Position numbers and translations under genes: made by a program. From NCBI GenBank assembly GCA_030035585.1, contig CM057460.1, forward strand, positions 130,742,714-130,806,713: 64,000 bases of DNA. Direction: 5' to 3'. Of the stretch, positions 41,724 to 53,494 are shown piece after piece. The notes below the pieces were generated by a model that did no database searches, was not told the DNA's origin, and was given only the letters and a program-made list of their open reading frames with translations. The DNA is from Dugong dugon (lineage: Eukaryota; Chordata; Mammalia; Sirenia; Dugongidae). The first letter of the stretch is position 1. The number at the start of each line of letters is the position of its first letter.

Positions 41724-42175
41724 AGCAATGTATATTAAGATAAATTATAGAATAACTAGGATACACTTAGGAAAAAGCAGGATGGCATTCAAAAGTGAAG
41801 TAAGGATGTTTGGAAGAATAGGGCTGTGTAGTTGAAGAAAAGACTCAAACAGCCAGGATTACTGGCTTCAAATATTAGAAGGGCTGTCTTATGGAAGAGC
41901 CATGTAGATGTGTTGACTGCGACTTGGGACAAGGGGCATAACTACAAACAACAGGCTCTGGGGAAATTCTTACAAGGAAGGATTTTCTGTCACAGCTGCC
42001 AAAAGATGTAATGAGTTTTCTTTAGAAGATGGTGGATTCCCAGTCCCTGGAGGTATTTGAACATGAGCCAGATAACTATTTGGTAGGGCCTTTGTAGAGG
42101 AAGTTCAAGGGTAGAAAGGGGATTGGATTTCACAAGCATCAAATGTCCTTTCCAACCCTGAGCTTCTCAGCAGCT

Positions 42176-45100
42176 CCTGGACTGTCCTTACAGTCCTTAT
42201 GCCCACCTTGGTCCCAGGTTTGGATTATGCTCTTGGGGGAAGGATGGTTGACAGGAATGGGAGAAATCCACAACTGCAATTACTTGGTCCATTTTGATTT
42301 TGGTCTGCCATTTTTATTTTGCCTTTCCTTCATACTTCACATGCCTACCTTGCACTGTGGGCACTTGGAGACATGAGACTGCATCTGTGTAATTCTTGAT
42401 CCTCAACTTAGCACATCACTTCACACAGTTGGATTCTTAAGAAATGTTATTTGACAATGATTTTATCAGGTATCAAATAGTGTCAGGCTCCAGTGGTAAG
42501 CTGGTCTAACCTGGTTGCATGTATAAACTTTTATTTTAGGTTTACAGAACTTGTGGCTGCCTCTTCTCTCTGGAGGAGGACAGAATTGGATTCTTTTCCA
42601 AATTTCAATGAGGTGGAAATTTCAGGACACCCAAAAGACAGAGAACCAGTCAAAGAGTTCCACCCACACTTAAATATAGCCTTAAAATGTACCCATATAT
42701 GAGCTGCACTGCTTTCAGCTCTCTGTCAGGTAGGAATCTTCATTTGTTATGATAGTCTTGAGCCTCTGACCCTTTTTTGCTTATTAAAGAACTGAACATG
42801 AATGACAGAGGTTTCTCTCACAGTAGACAGCTGAACTACTATAGAGACAACCAGAAAATATTCCAGCAAAAGGAGTGAGTGTTTTGACCACTTTATTGCT
42901 TTCCTCAGGGCAGACACTGTGGGTTCATGCAACATCTAATCTTCAATTATCTCGGTTGTCACACCTAGGAGCAGGTTTCTTCCCAATCCTTTATAGAACT
43001 ATAAAGAGCACGAAAGTGATTTATAGACCAAGAGGCCTCTTAAGCAGGGGATGTGCATGTGGTCCTTATTCCTCCCTCGTAATAGCTGCCCATCTTTTGG
43101 AAGGGACACAGAGACCACAGCCAGAGTCTGTTAAATCTCATTTGCTTCCATTAACTGATTTCAAGGGATCAGGCCCATGGAGGAGATTTTCAAAACCCTG
43201 CAAAACAGGTTTAGAAGAAGACGTGGCTCTGTTCAGATGAATTCTTTGGGCCAGGGGTTTTCCTATGCACCAGTAATTATCTGATTCTGCTTCATAAGAC
43301 TTGCTTCACTTGCTTACAATTTCTACACAGCAGCTAAATCCCTGATGGGAAGGTTTCCTTTACAGTCGTAGGTCTCTCCTCAGTCCCTGAGCTTGTCTAT
43401 AATTAAACTTTGATTACTTTGTAGTTATTTAAACTCTCATGAGTCTCACTTCTGTTTGTTAATATTATTAATTTGGTTTTGGGTATATGTCATATATTCT
43501 TAATACACTGGCACTGTCTCAGGAAAATCTAGTCTGTCGCAAATTTATGACAAAGTTGAATATTTATTTTTGATACTTTCTCACCCCTGCTCCCTTGAGC
43601 AGTTAGCTACCTCCCTACCAGATACTGTTCCCTCTTTGCCCTGTCTCCACATCTCCAGTCCCAGTCCAAAATGGCCCAATTCCCAGTCTGTTTTCACCTA
43701 GTCCTTGCTAAAGCATTGGCTGATAACGATAAAGGTATCCCTCCTCTCAACATTATTTTGTATTTTATAAAAAGTTTTGAAGGTTAATATTCAAAGTACT
43801 GAATCTCCCGTGGTTTAATCTTAGGCAATGAGAAAAATAGTTTCAGATGGAGATGAAGGGAGTTGGGTTGATCACACAGGGATCAGTGGGGCTCTAACTT
43901 TGCCTGGGATACTTGGATGTGGTGACAGGTCTGGGAAATTGCTGCTTTTCCAGATGTGTGTGGAGATGGCATTTCTGTGCTGGAGTGGAGAGAAACAAAA
44001 TGGCAATTGGTCAGAGCATTGTTTGGCTTGGGGAGAATGAAGATCTAGTACTTTGGTAGTTTAGCTAAATTATTTAAGCGTTTTTTTGAGGAGGGGAGTA
44101 CGCAGGGGGAGCTCATACTAACTGCAATGAGACAAGGAATTCAGAGACAAGGAATCATGACAGCTACTTTCCAAGGGTTCATATACTAGTTGTAGGGAAA
44201 TTATACACATTCGTGAATAGATTGACCCTAAGGTAGAATATGAAAATATCATAGAGGTTCAACTAACATGCTATGGAAATGTGTGCTCCATCCTTCCTGG
44301 AGTAGCTGGAAAGGTTTCTTGTGGAAGTGGGATTTTAGTTGAGCTTAAATTTGTACTTTGAAAATTTGTATTTTTTTTTAAAGAAATGACTTGAGCAAAG
44401 GCTTGTGCTTTGTTTGAGGGAGGGAACGTTGTCTAAGTGGAGGCTAGAGGGTAAGCTTTGTGCTGAAGACTGGAAAATTCAGTAGGGGCCCCAACCCTGC
44501 AGAGCTTTGAATGTTTGGTTGAATATTTAAAATTTTATTCTGCTCATCCATTTAAGGTTTAAGCAGGGGAATAATATGCTTTAGGAAAAGAATTCTGACT
44601 GGGAAATATTAAAGGGGAGGAAGGGCCGTAAAAACAGTGTGGGGGCAGTGTCTGACCTCCTCTAACTTCATAAGGGGGAAGGAGAATCAAGATCAACAGC
44701 CCAAGGCTGATTCCTACAGCTGGAGGTCAGACAAGCCTCCTCTCTCCTCCATCTTTACCAATTCTGACAGCAGCCATCCCTCCCACAGCACTCCCTACTT
44801 CTCTGCTGGGTTTGAGCATTCATTCAGTGGCCACACAGACCATACTCATGATTATGGGGGTTATTAGGGAATTTACAGGTTATAATTCAGGCTCAGGAGC
44901 ACTGAAGGACACAGTTCTTCCATCTGGACAGCCTCTTCCTGGCTGTGCTCGCAGGCATGCCTCCCCCTGGCCCCCAGTCTCTGCTCAAAGGCATTCAGCT
45001 TTCTTGCTCCTTTGCAGCTCTCCTTTGGGTCTCTCCTGCTGGTCTCTCTGCTGCCACCGCTTCTGACCATCTTCAGTGTTACCGTTCTCTGTCTCCTGGG

Positions 45101-46059
45101 TCCAGGAGTGTCTCAGCACAGGGATCCTGGGTCCAAACGACGTGCTGGCTCCTGGCTGTTCTTCCTTGGTGGTGGTGGTATCTTTTGTTTCCCACCTCTG
45201 GGGTGGCTCATTTCAAACTCAGCAGAATGGCAAAACTGACCAATCCCTTTGGTGGGCCACAATTATCCTATCATACAGTCCTGCTGAATCATTTGGGTGG
45301 GAGTTACAAGACCATGGCTAGAAAGGCCACACAAAAGTGATCCATCACACTGCAGTGATATACTCATTTGTCCATGAGTTTGGGAACTGTGGAAGTTCAC
45401 CTCTAATTCATTAGATGTGCATTGTATCCGAAGGAGCAAAATAAGCTGCATATTGCAATGCATAAATCTTCCTCCCATAAGTGCATTCCTTTTCATCATG
45501 GAGCAAATATTTGGCAGCCAAGTTATCTTTAAAGTAATACAAACAAAAGCTATTTGGAATAAATGTTTCAGACCCATTTGTTACTTTGCACAGAGTAGGG
45601 AATAAACAGGATTGAGCTAAGGCATTTACTGTAGTATGTGGTTCTGCAGGGGCTGCCACGCTGTTATATATACTATTATCTTGGCTAAACTTTGTGGCTA
45701 CTGCCACCACTATTACTCAACGACCTGGAGTGTCAAGAAGGTAATCGAGATAACAAAGAGAGAGTCAAAAGTTTTTCTGCTTGTTTCTCGAAGTCTAAGG
45801 AAGATCATTTTCTCTGTATTCTCTATATTCAGAAAGTAAAAGCCTCCCAGAAATCTAATCTTTACTAGGTCAAACATTTCAAAAGGCAGCAAAATTATTT
45901 TCCAGTTGCTTTTCAGTTTAAGGCAAGTGTTTTAGCAGTTTATAAACCCTCTCTTCCGAATCTATTTGTTTAAGAAAAAAAAAAAAGAAGAAGAAAAAGA
46001 CAAAAATTAAGTAAATGCCATTTGATCCCACCTAATGAGGACCGACAATTTTCCAGAGA
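42176..46059. other. Long unique-looking stretch, no gene seen
   Basis: This is the longest interval (3.9 kb) without a recognised repeat. Open frames reach 121-131 codons (42875-43240, 44945-45340) but lack motifs, and several overlap on both strands. I cannot support an exon. It would be the first place to test for host transcripts or conserved non-coding DNA. Confidence 0.35.
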
Positions 46060-46230
46060 GTGGTTGCTTTGGTGTCCTGGGTCCTGGAGTGAGGGCATGG
46101 GGAGCAGAACTCTTAGCCAACCCACAACCAGCATGTCCCACGAGGAGGAAATAAACATTTGTTGTTTGAAGCCACTGAGATTTCCTACCACTGGAAATAA
46201 TGAAATAGGGACTAGGCAACCTCTTGATGG
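46060..46230 (+). mobile_element. Possible LTR fossil
   Basis: GGAAATAAACATTTGTTGTT followed by TGAAGCCACTGAGATTTCCT is reminiscent of the polyadenylation end of MaLR-type LTRs. The rest is too diverged to classify. Confidence 0.35.
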
Positions 46231-46240
46231 TGGGAGTTGT

Positions 46241-46310
46241 AGAAATTGAAGCATAGAAGGTTAAAGAAAGTCAGAAATTGAAGGACAGAAGGTTAGAGAA
46301 GGTTAGAGAG
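46241..46310. repeat. Imperfect 32-bp tandem repeat, two copies
   Basis: AGAAATTGAAGCATAGAAGG (46241) recurs as AGAAATTGAAGGACAGAAGG (46273), followed by GGTTAGAGAAGGTTAGAGAG. Confidence 0.7.
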
Positions 46311-46430
46311 CTTCAAGATCTGAAGGTATTCAGATTTGTAGTTCCTGAAGGTACCTATTGTACCTAAAATTCGTGCAGCAGGTATAGTTTATGAAGTGTT
46401 TTCTCCAGAGTTGTATGCTCTCCTGTGGAT

Positions 46431-46626
46431 CCAGTTACCATCAAGTTGATTTGAATTCATGACAACCCCATGTGTGTTAGAGTAGAACTGTGTTCTGTGG
46501 AGTTTTCAGTGGCTGATTTTTCAGAAGTAGATCACCAGACCTTTCTTCTGAGGTGCCTCTGGGTGAACTTGAACCTCCAACCTTTAGGTTAGCAACCAAG
46601 CATGTTAACCATTTGCATCACCCAGG
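46431..46626 (-). mobile_element. AfroSINE, long subfamily
   Basis: The plus-strand reading runs from ACCATCAAGTTGATTTGAAT through TTTCAGAAGTAGATCACCAG to GGTTAGCAACCAAGCATGTT. It is more diverged than most copies and its ends are worn. Confidence 0.85.
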
Positions 46627-46795
46627 TAATCTGCATCATGTGGATAAGCAAGAAGTTTTATCTGCTGTGCTTTCCATGGAGACTTGTGCAAGTGCTAAGA
46701 AAATTTTTTTTGGAGAAGCAAAATAATTCTTTATCCAATTCCCATGGCCACTCACACCAATCTTTAAATAAGTATTACTAGTTGTTTTTTTAAAA

Positions 46796-48250
46796 AAAAT
46801 TGTAGAATAAACTTTTTTTTGTGATAACGGTAGATTCCTATGTAGTTGTAAGAAAAAATACAGAGAAATCTTCGGTAGCCTATACTCAATTTCCTCTAAT
46901 GGTAACATCTCCCGAAAATATAACACAGTATAACAACCAGGATATTGACATTAATAACACTTCAAATACAGAGCAGTTCTGTCACCACAAGCATTCCTCA
47001 TGCTGTCCTTTTAAAGGCATATCCATCGCCTTCACTCTCTTCTTAAACCCTGGCAACCACCGATCTATTTTCCATTTCTATAATTTTGTCACTTCAAGAA
47101 TGTTATCTAAATGGAATCGTACAGTATATAACATTTTGGGATTGGCTTTTTTTCATTCTGGAGATGTATCCAGGTTGTTGGGTTTATCCATAGTTCCCCA
47201 ACCCCCTTTTTTATTGCTGAGTAGTAGTCCATGGTATAGATACACCACTGTTTGCTTGACCATTCACCCACTGAAGGACATATGGGTTGTTTCCAGACTT
47301 TAGATATTACGAATAAAGCTGTTATAAAAGTAGGCATACAAGTTTTGTGTACAGATTTTTTATTTATCTGGGATAAATGTCTCAAGAATAAAATTGCAGT
47401 GTTGTATGGTAGTTGCATGTTTAGTTTTTAAAGAAACTCTCAAATTGTTTTCCAGAGTGGCTGTTCCAGTTAGATTCCCATTAGCAATGTGTGAGTGATC
47501 CAGATTCTTCGCATCCTTACCAGTATTTGGTGTTGTCACCATCTTTTATTTTAGCCATTCTGATAGGTGTGGTTTTAATTTACATTTCCCTGATGACTAA
47601 TGCATTTCATGTGCTTATTTGCTATCTGTGTGTGTTCTTCTTTGTATTGCATTGGGCAAACCTGCTGCAAAAGACCTCTTTAAAGTGTTAAAAAGCAAAG
47701 ATGTCACTTTGAGGACTAAGGTGAGGCCGACCCAAGCATTGTGTTTTTAATTGCCTCATATGCATGAGAAAGCTGGACAATGAATAAGGAAGACTGAAGA
47801 AGAATTGACACTTTGAATTACGGTGTTTGAGAACAATATTGACTATACCGTGGACTGCCAGAAGAATGAATAAATCTGTCTTGGAAGAAGAATAGCCAAA
47901 ATGCTCCTTAGAAGCGAGAATGGTGAGACTTTATTTCACTTACTTTGGACATGCTCTCAGGAGAATATAGAAGGACATCATGCTTGGTAACATAGGGAAG
48001 GTCAGTGAAAAAGAGGTAGACCCTCAGGGAGGGTGGCTATAACACAGTAGCCACAACAGTGGGCTCAAACGTAGCAAGACTGTGAGGATGGCACAGGATC
48101 GGATGTTCTGTTGTACATAGGGTTGCTATGAGTTGGAACTGACTTGATGGCACCTAACAATAACAACAACATATACTCTTCAGTGAAATGTCTCTTCATG
48201 TCTTCTGTTCATTTTCTATTTGGATTGTTTGTTTTTTACTGTTGAGTTTT
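46796..48250 (-). mobile_element. Ancient L1 3' end, minus strand, split by an RTE tail
   Basis: The minus strand encodes the degenerate L1 ORF2 C-terminus (FITALFVISKVWKQPICPSV, TMDYYSAIKKG) at 47107-47418, with a 3' UTR to its plus-strand left (46796-47100). The RTE fragment at 47645-48172 interrupts it. L1 resumes at 48173 with CTCTTCAGTGAAATGTCTCT. Confidence 0.75.
47645..48172 (+). mobile_element. RTE LINE 3' fragment
   Basis: TGCAAAAGACCTCTTTAAAG, AGCAAAGATGTCACTTTGAG and ATATTGACTATACCGTGGAC match the C-terminus of the RTE at 25784-29461. The end reads GTTGCTATGAGTTGGAACTG, then ACTTGATGGCACCTAACAAT and CAACAAC. It is a 5'-truncated copy that shows the canonical RTE tail better than the long copy does. 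Confidence 0.9.
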
Positions 48251-48899
48251 TTTTTTTCCTGTATCTTTTTTTAATTGTGGTAAAATATATCATAAAATTT
48301 TCCATTTTAACCATTTTTAAATGTAAAATTCAGTGGCATTGATTATATTCACAGTGTTGTACAACCATCACCACTATTTGTTTCCAAAACTTTTTCATCA
48401 CCCCAAACAGAAACTCTGTGCCCATTAAGCTATAACTCCTCATTCCCTTCTCCCCAGCCCCTGGTAACCTCTAATCTACTTTCCGTCTCTATGTATTTGC
48501 CTATTTTAGATATTTGTATAATGGGATCATACACTGTGTATATTTTTGTGTCTGGCTTATTTCACTGAGCATAATGTTTTCACGGTTCATTCATGTTGTA
48601 GCATGTGTCAGAAGTTTATTTCTCTTTACAGATAAATAATATTCCATTGTATACCACATTTTGTTTTCTCCTATTTATCTGTTGATGAACACTTGGGTTG
48701 TTTCCATCTTTTGGCTATTATGTGAATAATGCTGCAATGAACATTGGTTTACTATATCTATTTGAGTGCTTGCTTTCAAGTCTCTTGGGTATATACCTAG
48801 GAGTGGAATTGCTGGATCATATGGTAAATGTATGTTTAACTTTTTGAGAAACTGCCAAACTGTTTTCCTTAGCGGTCCTTTCCTTAGCAGTCCATAGGG
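48251..48899 (-). mobile_element. Ancient L1 3' UTR, minus strand
   Basis: TTAATTGTGGTAAAATATAT, TTTTAACCATTTTTAAATGT, CAACCATCACCACTATTTGT and AATAATATTCCATTGTATAC are the antisense of an old (L1MA/L1MB-like) L1 3' end. It starts with a T run at 48247-48258. Confidence 0.8.
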
Positions 48900-49765
48900 A
48901 CTATAACAGGGACATTTCCAATCTATTTTCTCTCTGTTGTTCAGGTTAGGTAATTTCTATTGTTCTGTCTTCAAGTTCACTGATTCTTTCCTCTGTCCCC
49001 TCCTTTCTGCTGTTGAATCAATCTGTTGAGCATTGTATTTTTTTTTTGTTGTTGTATATTTCAGTTTTAAGATTTGGTTCTTTTTCATATCTTCTGTTTC
49101 TTTGAGAACTTTCTGTTTCTTTGCTTATACTCTTTATGTTTTCATTTGTTTGAAGGGTGTTTGTAATTGCTTGCTGAAGCATTTTTATGATGACTTCTTT
49201 AAAAACTTTGTCATATAATTCTACCATCTCTGTCATCTTGGTGTTGGCATGTATTCATTGTCTTTTTTCTTTCACTTTGAGATCTTTCTGATTCTTGGTA
49301 TGATGAGTGATTTTCTCTTGGAATTTGGTCATTTTGAGTATTATGTCATGAAACTCTATTTTATTTAAATGGTTTCAGCTGCTTCCTTTGACATCACCCT
49401 AGCAGGGGAAGGGGTGTGCTGCTTCATTACTGTCAGGTTAAGGTAGAAGTCCAAGTTCCCCATTCAACCCCTGTTGCCATTCAGGGGAGGATTCCTCATT
49501 ACTGCTGGGTGTGAGGGTGGGTGGGAATTCTGGATCTCTACTTGGCTTCCACTGATACCTCTTTGTGATACCATGGTGGGGATAAGATGTGTTGTCTCAT
49601 TATCTCTGGGTCATGGTTAAACTTCTGAACCTCAACTAAACCTTCTTTGATGTCACCCCAGTGGGAAGGGGGAGGGATATCTCATTACTGCCAGGTAGGG
49701 AAGTGGGGATGAAAGTGCCTGCTCCCTACTTGGCCATTTCTGATACCATGCCAGCAGGAAGGTTG
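48900..49765 (-). mobile_element. Ancient L1M 5' end with tandem units, minus strand
   Basis: TCTACCATCTCTGTCATCTT, TGGTGTTGGCATGTATTCATT and GATTCTTGGTATGATGAGTG resemble the antisense of L1M 5' regions. A unit containing CTCATTACTGCCAGG or a variant repeats at about 49426, 49495, 49597 and 49672 (spacings ~70-105 bp). No ORF survives. Confidence 0.6.
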
Positions 49766-49776
49766 AAAGTTGACTT

Positions 49777-50294
49777 CTTTGGAGTTCCCACCGGGAAAAA
49801 AGAATTATTCTTGAAAATGGGTTCTCTGTAGTTGCAGATACTGTATGGGAACATGTTAAATGACATCCCAAGGATATAATCAGCCAATTCTAAATTGTGG
49901 AAAATTCTACAGGATAAATAGCTTAGTTTCTTCAACAAATAAATGATATATAAAGGGAGTAAGAACTGTTGTAGATTAAAAGACACATCGACCAATTGCA
50001 ACATGTGGACCCTATTTGGATCCTGATTTGAACAAACCAAGTATAAAAAAACATTTTGACAAAATTGGAGAATATTGAGTATGGCTTGGTTATTAAATGA
50101 TATGAAGGAATTATGGTTAAACTTGTTGGGTGAGATAATGATACTGTGATTATGTTAAAAAAGTCTTTATCTATTAGAGATGCATACTGGTGCATGTGTA
50201 AGAGAAATGATATAATGTCTGGGATTTGCTTTAAAATATACCAGTTACACCCATCTCTTCCCCTAAATAAACTAAAAAGAACAAAAAACTAAGA

Positions 50295-50365
<71 letters not shown>

Positions 50366-50490
50366 TAGTAGATGGAACAAGAATGGCAGAATGTTGATAA
50401 TTGTTGAAGCTGGGTGATGAGTATATGGGGCTGCATTCTCTCTACTTTGGGGTATGTTTCAAATTCTACAACAAAAGGTTAAAAAAAAAT
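49777..50490 (+). repeat. Ancient interspersed repeat, class uncertain, with a (GT)n
   Basis: ATTGAGTATGGCTTGGTTAT, GATAATGATACTGTGATTAT and AATGTTGATAATTGTTGAAGC followed by AGCTGGGTGATGAGTATATG recall an old repeat 3' end, probably a LINE. A microsatellite replaced its A-rich middle. The 5' portion (49777-49850) is similar to 51537-51606. Confidence 0.45.
50297..50364. repeat. (GT)n microsatellite, 34 units
   Basis: An uninterrupted GT run of 68 bp ends at TCTAG. It is likely polymorphic between individuals. Confidence 0.97.
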
Positions 50491-52521
50491 CCTTGTTGCT
50501 CTTGCTTTTCTAGGAATTCTCCTGGAAACTAGAAGATTTAATCTCACTGGCAAATTATAAGAAGACTACATTTGCTCTATCTTCATTCTCTATCTGCTAG
50601 GGACTTAAAGACATTCTACATTGTCCTTTCAAATTGGGACACACCTCAGTCTACTGGGTATTTCTAATATCAGCAGTGACTTGGGAGTTCATCTGCACAC
50701 CAAGACTCCCACTAAATGGTAGCTACTGCCTCAGATGAGGTGTCTCTAATTTCACATTTGGAATCAAGAGGATCCAGATGGGTTACCATTTATATCTGGT
50801 ATAAATTTCAGCCTACTAGCAGAGGTATGCAAGAAATAGTATGTCCTTTAAAAAATATTAAAACTCCACTTAATTTGTATTTTAAGACTTGATCCTGCTG
50901 GTGTCTGGTTTGGGCTCCCACCTATTCCTATTCAGAAATCATTCATAAGGCCAAGGTTTTGAGCAGGGAGGTGAGGGCATCTGTTCAGTGGTTATTGGAG
51001 CACGTGGGTTATAATTTAGATATCCATGGCTCCTTTAGGTTTGGTGGCTGTTGTGCCATTCATGGGACAGGTTGCCATGATTCCATTTCTATGCATGATA
51101 CAGCCATTCCCTCTTGGAATTTTTGCCATGTTTCCTTCTCCAGCCACACTTCATAGGGCTCTTCTCTGTGTTCCGCAGACATCTGTCTCTGACTTAATCA
51201 CCGCCTCTCAACACCCTAGTAGGGTAAGAAAGAAGTACCTAATCTCAAAAAATCCTCATTCTGTTATGTTTCTGCTCAAGTATTCTCTCTTTTATATGGA
51301 GCTTGGGACGTTAGAAATGAAAGCCAAGATTATCAACAAGGTATTTCTGCTTTCAGCTCTGCCATGTTCCTCCCCTGAGCAATGAACAGAGTCACCTACC
51401 TGCTTGAATGCAGAGGGAAAGGTTAAAAAAAAAAAAAGAAGGCAGAAAAGAAAAACAAAAACAAAAAAGCAAAACAGAAACATGTTAACATCTCAAAAGA
51501 TCCTGCCACATTTGAAAAACATGAAAGTGGAATTCGTTGGAATTTCCACTGGGAAATGGGATTTTTCTTGAAAATGTCATCTCTGCAGTTGCAGGTACTG
51601 TGTTGGACCCGGATCTACAGAATGCTCTGATGTCATCCTTGAGATCAGAGAATCCTGCTGCCAGCCTTGTGACCTTTGAACCTTAACAGCCCTGTGGTGT
51701 AGTGAGCACTGGGCAGTGCTGCTAGTTCACCAAGTGGTCTGAGTTCTTCAGTTGCTTAGGAGACTCGACTAGTTTCATTTGTATCGAATCATTTCAACAA
51801 ATTCCCTGACAGCCAAGGAAGGCCAACCTGTAGGGAAAAGGACAAGCTGGACATTAGGTATATTCTAAGGGATCGCTGGTATCATGAAACGACGACAAAA
51901 GAGGAAACATCTGGAAAATGAAGAATCCCAGGAAACTACCAAGAAGGGAGGAGGTATGTGCTGAACAAACTATCTGGGGTACAAGTGTTGATGGCCTGCC
52001 TGAGGAAGGCAGGAATGAGGCAAATGCATCATGGAGAACTAGGAAGCAGGGAAGAGAGATACCCAGTATGGGCCAGTGCTCCCATATCTATCCTAAGGGA
52101 ATCACTGCTCTAAGAGGCACAGAAAAGTCCAGAAGTCCCACACTCTGCCAGGCTGAGACCTCCCCTAGGGTCTCTTGTGCCTGGGGCTCTGCCAGGCATC
52201 TAGGAGGCTGCATCCCATGTACACGGACTCAGAGTTGCAGCTTTCTGAGTCCCCTCATTCTCTCTTATTCTCTTTTATTTGGTCTCCCTTAGGGTCACTG
52301 AGCAGAGTGTGTGTGTATGTGTGGGTGTTTGTGTGTGTGTGTGTATGTATGTGTTTGTGTAAAAGGTGCTGACAAGGATCTATTATTTACCAAAGAAGAA
52401 AGAAACCCAGTGAGGTGAAGACTTCGTTGAAAAATATCCTGAGAAGTGAAATGCTTGTTAGACAGTAGAGTAAGTGTCTAGGGATGGGGTCATATTGAAA
52501 GCATGGAGATTTTCCTCCTCT
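50491..52521. other. Mostly unique DNA
   Basis: A purine-rich A run lies at 51424-51480. A 124-codon open frame at 51918-52292 has no recognisable domain and low-complexity composition, so I do not call it. A degenerate GT-rich tract is at 52301-52362. Confidence 0.4.
52301..52362. repeat. Imperfect (GT)n microsatellite
   Basis: GTGTGTGTATGTGTGGGTGT and similar units are interrupted by TA and TT steps. Confidence 0.9.
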
Positions 52522-52533
52522 TCTCATATTCTT

Positions 52534-52702
52534 GGAAACCCTGGTGGTGTAGTGCTTAAGAGCTATGGCTGCTAACCAAAGGGTCGGCAGTTCAAATCTG
52601 CCAGGCACTCCTTAGAAATTCTATGGGGCAGTTCTGACCCTGTCCTGTAGGGTTGCTGTAAGTCAGAATTGACTTGAAGGCAATGGGTTTGGTTTTTTTT
52701 GG
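52534..52702 (+). mobile_element. AfroSINE, short subfamily
   Basis: The head TGGAAACCCTGGTGGTGTAG, B-box GTTCAAATCTGCC and tail GAATTGACTTGAAGGCAATG are present. TCTCATATTCTT (52522-52533) and TCTCATACCCTT (52703-52714) form a duplication with two mismatches. Confidence 0.88.
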
Positions 52703-52714
52703 TCTCATACCCTT

Positions 52715-53084
52715 ACATTTAAGGATACATTGTCCCTGTGTGTGGGTGTGTGTGGGGAACAGTAGGGAAAACTGGGGTGGAGTGGTCAACAGATGTGAAG
52801 TCTGCATGGCTAACTTCCTATCACCAAGCCTGGATCTGGGTGACACTCAATACATGTAAGTGTGTACACAGAATTCTTGTTAAGTGTTTTCCATGAGACA
52901 GGCATGCATATACCCGTACAGTCTGATAAAGAAAAATAATCACACACCTCCACATGCAACTTCTGTGTTAAACCACAGACAACACATATAGTTATATACA
53001 CACACCACACTTATTCAACATTTGCATACAACCCATGTGCATCACAGCCCTCTCTTCCCACATCGAACTCTGGAGATACATGTA
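52715..53084. other. Unique-looking DNA, CA/GT-rich
   Basis: Short GTGTG and CACACA stretches occur; no gene or classified repeat was seen. Confidence 0.4.
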
Positions 53085-53264
53085 GTTGCTGTTGTGTGCT
53101 TCTGAGTCGATCCCAACCCATTGCTGCCCTATTGGACAGAGAAGAACTGCTCTATAGGGTTTCCAAGGCTGTAATCTTTACGGAAGCAGACTACCATATC
53201 TTTCTCCCATGGAACAGCTAGTGAGTTCAAACCACTGACCTGCCAGCTGGCAGCCGAGCTCAAA
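53085..53264 (-). mobile_element. AfroSINE, middle subfamily, head lost
   Basis: The plus-strand reading begins TTGCTGTTGTGTGCTTCTGA, with AGGCTGTAATCTTTACGGAA inside. It stops near AGCTGGCAGCCGAGCTCAAA, so the tRNA-like head is missing. Confidence 0.85.
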
Positions 53265-53291
53265 TATGTTGTAAGTCGGGGACAATCTAAA

Positions 53292-53336
53292 TACATACAT
53301 ACATACATACACGCACACATATATATATACACATAT
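53292..53336. repeat. (CATA)n and (TA)n microsatellite
   Basis: Five CATA units are followed by CACGCACACA and TATATATATACACATA. Confidence 0.92.
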
Positions 53337-53345
53337 GTCAAAAAA

Positions 53346-53494
53346 GTTTCCATTTAGTTGATTCCGACTCATAGCAAACCCATGTATTTCAGAGTAAAAC
53401 TGCACTCCATAGGTTTTCAAGGCTGTGACCTTTCAGAAGCAGATCGCCAGGCCTTTCTACTGAGGTGCCTCTGGGTGGGTTTGAACAACCAAAC
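53346..53494 (-). mobile_element. AfroSINE, long subfamily, cut by an L1
   Basis: The plus-strand reading runs from CATTTAGTTGATTCCGACTC through TTCAGAAGCAGATCGCCAGG to GTTTGAACAACCAAAC, then a T run and an L1 3' end follow. The head of the SINE is absent, as expected if the L1 inserted here and the remainder lies beyond the window. Confidence 0.85.

Larger units (their letters stand above)
40985..42175 (+). mobile_element. CR1/L3 LINE 3' fossil, split by an LTR
   Basis: The left part (GAATACTGTGTTCAGTTCTG, 41009-41028) and the right part (41724-42175, with GATTCCCAGTCCCTGGAGGT, TTTGAACATGAGCCAGATAA and CAAATGTCCTTTCCAACCCT) are in the order of the CR1/L3 3' end found across amniotes. An LTR with its own SINE sits between them. 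The reading frame is too decayed to translate. Confidence 0.65.

Noticed and set aside
42875-45340. Open frames of 121-131 codons at 42875-43240 and 44945-45340
   Set aside because: Overlapping frames are open on several phases, and none shows a recognisable protein motif.
49416-49765. CRISPR-like array suggested by the repeated CTCATTACTG motif
   Set aside because: The repeats are diverged, irregularly spaced and part of an L1M 5' region in a mammalian genome.
51918-52292. 124-codon plus-strand open frame as a host exon
   Set aside because: No domain, splice context or codon signal could be supported; the frame looks like chance.
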